Shown here piece after piece: positions 58,724-64,000 of a DNA stretch of 64,000 bases. The position numbers were made by a program, and so were the translations under genes. Source of the DNA: Lactuca virosa (taxonomy: Eukaryota > Streptophyta > Magnoliopsida > Asterales > Asteraceae); the NCBI GenBank assembly GCA_928212115.1, contig CAKMRJ010004445.1, forward strand, positions 82,793,298 to 82,857,297, written 5' to 3'. The notes beneath the pieces were generated by a model. The model ran no database searches, was not told where the DNA came from, and saw only the letters and a program-made list of their open reading frames with translations. Position 1 is the first letter of the stretch; each line of letters opens with the position of its first letter.

Positions 58724-61700
58724 ATTTTAGACTTCGTCCTCGAAGTCTACTGCTCGATCCTGGAATAGCTCTGGGTAATGCTCCATTCCGAGCCCTTCCG
58801 GTGCTGCCACTGCACCTTCACGAGCTCCACCCTCTTTTTCCTCAGATCCTTCGACTTCCGGTCGAGGATCGCCACTGGCCGCTCAATATAATTCAGGTTG
58901 TCATCGACCTGAATGTCCTCTAAGGGTACCACTGCTGAGTCGTCCACCAGGCAGTTCCGCAGCTGAGAGACGTGGAAAGTGTTGTGGATCTTTCTGAGTT
59001 CGGCTGGCAGATCCAACCTATAAGCCACCTTGCCCACCCGGGCTATAACCCTGAAGGGTCCAATATACCTGGGACCCAACTTGCCCCGCTTCCTGAATCG
59101 GATGACGCCCTTCCATGGTGACACCTTCAGGAGAACCATATCCCCGACCTGAAACTCCAGGTCCGATCGGCGCTTGTCAGCATAGCTTTTCTGCCGACTT
59201 TGCGCAATCTAAAGTTTAGTCCTGACCTGCTGAATCCTTTCGGTCGTCTTGAGCACTACATCGGTGCTCCCCATGACCCTCTGGCCAACCTCGCCCCAGC
59301 ATATCGGGGTCCTGCACTTCCTCCCATACAACATCTCGAAGGGAGGTTGATCGATACTCGCATGATAGCTATTATTATACGAGAACTCCGCCAACGGAAA
59401 GTAGGTATCCCAACTACCTCTGAAGTCTAAAACACATGCCCGCAGCATATCCTCTAGCGTCTGGATGGTCCGCTCGCTCTGACCATCCGTCTGCGGGTGA
59501 AAGGCAGTGCTAAAATGCAGACGAGTACCCAGCTCGTCATGAAACTTCTTCCAAAACCTGGAAGTAAACCGAACATCTCTGTCTGAAATCACCGACACTG
59601 GCACCCTGTGCCGCGCCACCACCTCTCTGATGTAAATGTCGGCCAGCTTCTCGGCCGAGATGCTCTCCTAAATCGGAATAAAATGAGCGCTCTTGGTCAA
59701 TCGATCGACGATGACCCAAATCGAATCCACCCCTCGCGCGGTCCTGGGAAGCTTTGTGATAAAATCCATCGTAATGTCTTCCCATTTCCATAGCGGGATA
59801 TCCAACGGCTGCATCTTGTCGTGTGCCCTCTGGTGCTCGGCCTTGATCTTCCTGCAGGTCAAACACCGCTCCACATACCATGCTACGTCCTGCTTCATGC
59901 TAGGCCAGCAATAATCAGGACGAAGATCTCTATACATCTTCGTCGCTCTGGGATGGATAGAAAATCTGGATTAGTGTGCCTCCTCCATCAGGATCTGGTG
60001 CACGCCTCCATGATAAGGGACCCACACCCTATGGTGAAGAGTCAATAACCCTCGGCTATCATAGTCGAAGGAGGAAACCTGCCCCACAATTCGCTCGCAC
60101 TTCCGATGTTCCTTCTTCATGGCCTCCTGTTGGGCCTCCCGAATCTGCTCCAACAGCGGAGTCACCACTGTCATCCTCAGACAGATATCCCTTATCGGCG
60201 ATGCCTTGCGGCTAAGCACGTCGGCCACCACATTGGCCTTCCCCGGGTGGTAGAGGATCTCACAGTCATAATCCATTACCACATCAAGCCACCGACGCTG
60301 CCTCATATTCAGATTTGGCTGGTCCATAAGATACCTCAGGCTCTTGTGGTCCATGTAAATCGTACAACGAACCCCATAGAGGTAATGACGCCAAATCTTG
60401 AGGGCGAACACAACAGCCCCCCAGCTCCAAATCATGCGTCAGGTAGTTCGCCTCGTGAGGCTTCAGCTGTCTCGAAGCGTAAGCAATGACATGCCCTCTC
60501 TGCATCAATACTGCGCCCAAACCCCGAGATGGACGCATCACAGTACACGACGAAATCCTCCATGCCCTCTGGCAGGGCTAAGATTGGCGCCTCGCACAAC
60601 CTCTGCCTCAATGTCTCGAATACAGCCTGCTGCTCAGGCCCCCAACGAAAGACCACGGCTTTCCTCATCAGCCTGGTCAGGGGAACGACTATCTTGGAGA
60701 AGTCCTGAATGAATCTCCGATAGTAGCCTGCCAATCCCAGAAAGCTCCGAATCTTAGATGGAGACCTCGGAACCTCCCAACTCATCACAGCCTCCACTTT
60801 GGCCGGATCTACCGAAATCCCGTTCTGGTTGACAAGGTGCCCAAGAAACTGCACCTCGCGCAACCAGAACTCACACTTGGAGAACTTAGCATACAAGCTC
60901 TCCCTCCTCAAAGTCTCCAAAATCTCTCGCAGATGCTCCTCATGGTGCTCTCGCGTCTTGGAGTAAACCAAGATGTCATCGATGAATACTATCACAGACC
61001 GGTCTAACATCGGTCTACACACGCGGTTCATGAGGTCCATGAACGCGGCAGGAGCATTGGTGAGCCCGAAAGGCATCACCACAAACTCATAGTGCCCATA
61101 GCGCGTCCGGAACACAGTCTTCCGCACATCCTCCTCTCTGACCCTCATCTGATGATACCCTGATCGCAAATCAATCTTGGAGAACCAAGATGCTCCCTGT
61201 AGCTGGTCAAAGAGGTCATCAATCCTCGGGAGTGGGTAACGGTTCTTCACCGTTACCTTATTCAGCTCCCGATAGTCTATACACATCCGATGCGACCCGT
61301 CCTTCTTCTTCACAAACATAATCGAGGGCCCCCCCAGGGAGAACTACTAGGTCTAATGAATCCCTTATCTAACAGCTCCTGCAGCTGTGTAGACAACTCC
61401 TGCATCTCAGGAGGAGCCAACCGATACGGTGCCTTGGCTATCGGAGCCGCACCAGGGACTAGGTCGATCCTGAACTCCACCTGTCGCTCCGGAGGTATCC
61501 CAGGCAGCTCCTCGGGGAATACGTCCGCAAACTCTCGTACCACGGGCACATCACCCACCGTCGCCCTACTCGCCTCCCGGGTATCCATAACATAGGCGAC
61601 ATAACCTGCGCAACCCTGCTGGAAGTAGCGCCTAGCCCTCGCTGCCGAACATAAAGCTGGTCCTCGCTGTGGCCTTTCGCCCTGAACCACCAGCTCTCCC

Positions 61701-62034
61701 CCACCAGGGGTCCTAATCCGCACTGACTGTTGCGCCCAGTCAATCACTGCCCCATTGGGGCTCAGCCAATCCATACCAATAATAACCTTGTTCCCCCGCA
61801 AAGGTATGGGAACCAAGTCCACCCAGGTAACGTTCCTCCAACAGCCTCAAAACACAATCCCGGTAGACCTCTGACGCTCGTACTGACAAGTCGTCCGCAA
61901 TCTCGACCTCTAGAGGGCAATCCAACATGCCCGAAGATTTGGAAACTTATTGCTAAACGCAAGAGAGACAAACGATCGGGTGGCACCCGAATCAAACAAC
62001 ACCTGAACTGGGATACCGTTCACATGGAACGATC
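58724..62034 (-). pseudogene. pol: Gypsy (Tekay/Del-like) pol, minus strand, frameshifted
   Basis: Nearly complete domain order from 62034 down: protease (VLFDSGATRSFVS, 62000-61960; IIGMDWLSPNGAV near 61770), RT (FVKKKDGSHRMCIDYRELN 61316-61260; FVVMPFGLTNAP near 61070; VIVFIDDILVYSK near 60980), RNase H (FVVYCDAS near 60550; LGAVLMQRG; VVFALKIWRHYLYG), integrase (CLTC 59860; MDFITKLP 59770; DRDVRFTS 59580; TDGQSERT 59490; YNNSYHAS 59375) and a chromovirus-type tail (FHVSQLRNC; VKVQWQHRKGSEW, 58820-58780). Lesions: frameshifts near 61930, 61820, 61320, 60530 and 60430, and stops at 59973, 59670 and 59211. Its enzymes could once have served the gag-only relatives. Confidence 0.92.
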
Positions 62035-62103
62035 GTAAGCAAGGCACATAATATATCAAAATCACAGCGACATAACATACAAGCACAAAATAAGAAATCA
62101 TAC
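62035..62103 (-). other. Candidate 69-nt in-frame intron between gag and protease
   Basis: Donor GACGG/GTATGATTTC at 62103. The right boundary by alignment is TTGCTTAC/GATCG (62035), so the last dinucleotide is AC, not AG. Its length of 69 is divisible by three and it contains no stop, so retained or removed the frame continues; retained it adds a hydrophobic 23-residue insert. Same position as 26784-26847. Confidence 0.5.
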
Positions 62104-63219
62104 CCGTCACCACATCGGGTGCAGCGCGTGCGTCCTCGGCTGTCAGCTGAAATGCTTGGCTCCGAACCACTGGAGCCTCCAACTTGGCCTTCCGGCCATC
62201 CACAAACCGTGTTGTCGCTGGAGTCGGCACCACTGTCGGCGCCGCTGCTGCTGTCAATCTGGGGCAATTGGCCTTTTTATGGCCCTTCTGATTGCAATGA
62301 AAGCAAATCAGGTCTGATATCTGAATCGCAGGAGCAGGGGCAGTACAATCTCTGGCAAAATGCCCAACCTTGCCGCACTTATAGCAGCCTGAACCCGGCC
62401 CAGTGCGACAAGCTCCCTCGTGTGACCGACCGCATTTCCCACAGCGGTCCCGCCCTGACTGGCCTTTCGGCCTACCATCGGATCCCTTGGGCTTCTTCCC
62501 CGAAGCCCCCGTCGTCAGCCCCTCCGCTGCCTTCCTCTTCCGGATGTGCTCCAGATCAATCTCCCTCTCCTTAGCCCTGGCAATCATGGAATCCAGCGTA
62601 GGGCAAGCTGAGAAACTGACATGCTCCCGGATGTCAGCTCGTAACATATCATGGTAGCGGGTCCTCCTCATGTCCTCATCACCCGCATACTGGGGCACCA
62701 GCAATGCCCTCTCCCGGAACTTGGCGGTGATCTCCGCCACAGTCTCCGTAGTCTGCCTCATGTCCAAGAACTCCCTGGCCAGCTGCTGAAGCTCCACAGC
62801 TGGCGCAAACTCTGCCCTGAACCGGGTCACAAAATCCGGCCATGTCATAGCCTCAACAGCCGAGGTTTCCAGAGAGTCACCAACCGACTCCCATTAATCT
62901 CTGGCCCTGTCTCTCAAACATCCTTCGCCCCATGGAAATCTGGCGCACCGCTCCCTCGGAAGTCCTTGAAGGACAGTGTGCGCGCACCCGCCTGGCTAGA
63001 CGCCATATCACTCCTGAATGCTCGGAGGCGATCCTCCATCAGCTCAACAATCCCTTCCTTGATCGACCCGAAGATAACCGGCGTCGCATCAAGGATACCC
63101 CTCATGATCTCGGACACGATGAACTCGCGTAACCCATCATCCACATGCTCGGATCCTGCGCCCGAGCCCGATCCTGACCGAGATCCTGAACCTCCTGCTC
63201 CATGTCGCGTGACCACCAT
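62104..63219 (-). pseudogene. gag: Gag of the L5 element (deletion and stop)
   Basis: ATG at 63219-63217 follows the acceptor TTTATTTTCAG/A. Gly/Ser-rich N-terminus, helical segment (EFIVSEIMRGILDATPVIFG), then a deletion of roughly 100 bp after FHGAKD near 62915 with a frame change and TAA at about 62893-62895. The core resumes (MTWPDFVTRFRAEFAPAVEL; FRERALLVPQYAGDEDMRR) and ends with three zinc motifs CGKCGRSHEGAC, CYKCGKVGHFARDC and CFHCNQKGHKKANC (62450-62270). Close in layout to the gag at 50163-51401. It would have packaged element RNA; it is now broken. Confidence 0.88.
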
Positions 63220-63220
63220 T

Positions 63221-63864
63221 CTGAAAATAAACATACGAATGTCAGGGTCACATATACTTTCGGAGGTCTCGCACACTTTCCAAGTTTCCAGGTTCCATCT
63301 AAGCCCTCCTTGATTCGAGTATGGGTCCTCTGCTTTCAGTAGTACGGGCCCATACTACCTTCCACATCTACCCGTACTTTCCTCAAGGATTGCGTCGACT
63401 TCACCAAGTCCCTTTTCCCGATACCCTTTTCACTGACCTCGTCCTAGGCTTTCCTAGGGCACTCTCCGACCTACCCTCCGCCATCAGCTGCACTAGGAGT
63501 CCCCACCACTTCCCCCTAACTAACTTGCGGATACTGTTACATATCCGTTCCTTAGCTAGTTGAAGATGGCCAGAACCCCCATAGCACAAAGCAAGCAGCA
63601 TTCGTGCATTGGGTAACCAAATCAGGCATAACCTACACAGGCCATCCTACTGCTGACTAAACAGTCCTAGCATACAGCTCATACAACAGGCATATAAGGC
63701 ATCCTCCTAAATCCTTAGCCCTAACTAGCATGCAATTCTCAGAATCATATATCAGGCACACAAGGCATCCTCCTAGATCCTTAGTCCTATTCTAGCATGC
63801 AGTTTTCTGAATCAAAACCATATAGCATAACATATGAAGTATGGGTATCTTAGGGAAAACTTAC
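63221..63864 (-). other. Candidate leader intron (L5 element)
   Basis: Donor CTCAA/GTAAGTTTTCCC at 63864 and acceptor GTATGTTTATTTTCAG/AATGG at 63221, 644 nt, with the gag ATG one base into the next exon. The palindrome at 63339-63358 lies inside. No RNA evidence available here. Confidence 0.55.
63339..63358 (-). other. GGGCCC-centred leader palindrome (L5 element)
   Basis: Plus GTAGTACGGGCCCATACTAC. In RNA sense it is fully self-complementary over 20 nt with one U-G pair. It lies 118 nt upstream of the gag acceptor. Confidence 0.8.
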
Positions 63865-64000
63865 TTGAGCACGACCGGTCGCATGCATCACACACTTGGT
63901 CTTTCTTAAAATCCTTTCATTTAGATTTAGGAAACCATTTTCCTTGTAAAAACCTTTTAGCCCCTCAGTTTGAGTCCAGACACCCCCGAGGGTGTGTCTG
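63865..64000 (-). mobile_element. Leader exon side of the L5 element, cut by window end
   Basis: CAGTTTGAGTCCAGACACCC at 63968-63987 is the sequence that lies 40-60 nt inside the primer site in other elements (18375, 52290). The primer site and 5' LTR should begin about 50 bp beyond the window. Confidence 0.75.

Overview
The window is repeat-dominated plant nuclear DNA. It is built almost entirely of Ty3/gypsy LTR retrotransposons (mostly Tekay/Del-like chromoviruses by their pol proteins), nested, truncated and partly duplicated. The dense palindromic motif ACTCGNCGAGT in several LTRs, the initiator-Met tRNA primer sites and the element families suggest an Asteraceae genome, most likely lettuce (Lactuca) or a close relative. 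That assignment is from recollection of such repeats, not from a search. I see no intact host gene, no rRNA or tRNA gene and no CRISPR array.

Layout. 1-2844: 5' LTR (L6) and primer site of a minus-strand element. 2398-8440 and 8441-14463: a 6.03-kb head-to-tail duplication; each unit carries the end of L6, a plus-strand gypsy pol remnant, its polypurine tract and 3' LTR (L2), and a piece of another LTR (L3). 13570-21059: a minus-strand non-autonomous element (L3 LTRs) whose 3.9-kb interior has no coding. 21060-22216: an inverted gag fragment. 22217-29464: a decayed minus-strand gypsy element with gag, protease, RT, RNase H and integrase remnants. 29465-32072: non-LTR DNA with at most a gene scrap. 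32073-54860: one solo LTR (L7) in which a solo L2 LTR and a 9.1-kb gag-only element (45684-54796, TSD TAAAA) are nested, and within which a 7.92-kb block (32701-40624, repeated at 40625-48543) was tandemly duplicated. 54861-56584: an ACATGT-type short tandem satellite, CA/TA microsatellites and AT-rich DNA. 56585-64000: a minus-strand gypsy element running out of the window about 50 bp short of its expected primer site.

How the parts work together. In an active element, the LTR promoter (TATA about 1 kb or less inside the LTR) makes a long RNA, gag packages it, and pol protease/RT/RNase H/integrase copies and inserts it. Every pol here is broken. The gag-only and no-gene elements would need proteins supplied by other copies.

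Most interesting: elements of different families share an unreported-looking leader architecture. (1) A near-perfect 20-nt palindrome centred on GGGCCC lies 117-120 nt upstream of the gag splice acceptor/ATG. (2) A strong splice donor (CAA/GTAAGTT) and an acceptor directly abutting the gag ATG would make that palindrome intronic, hence present only in genomic RNA, as expected of a dimerisation/packaging signal. (3) A further candidate intron inside the LTR spans a family-specific minisatellite. (4) A short candidate intron separates gag from protease. These are sequence-based inferences awaiting RNA evidence.
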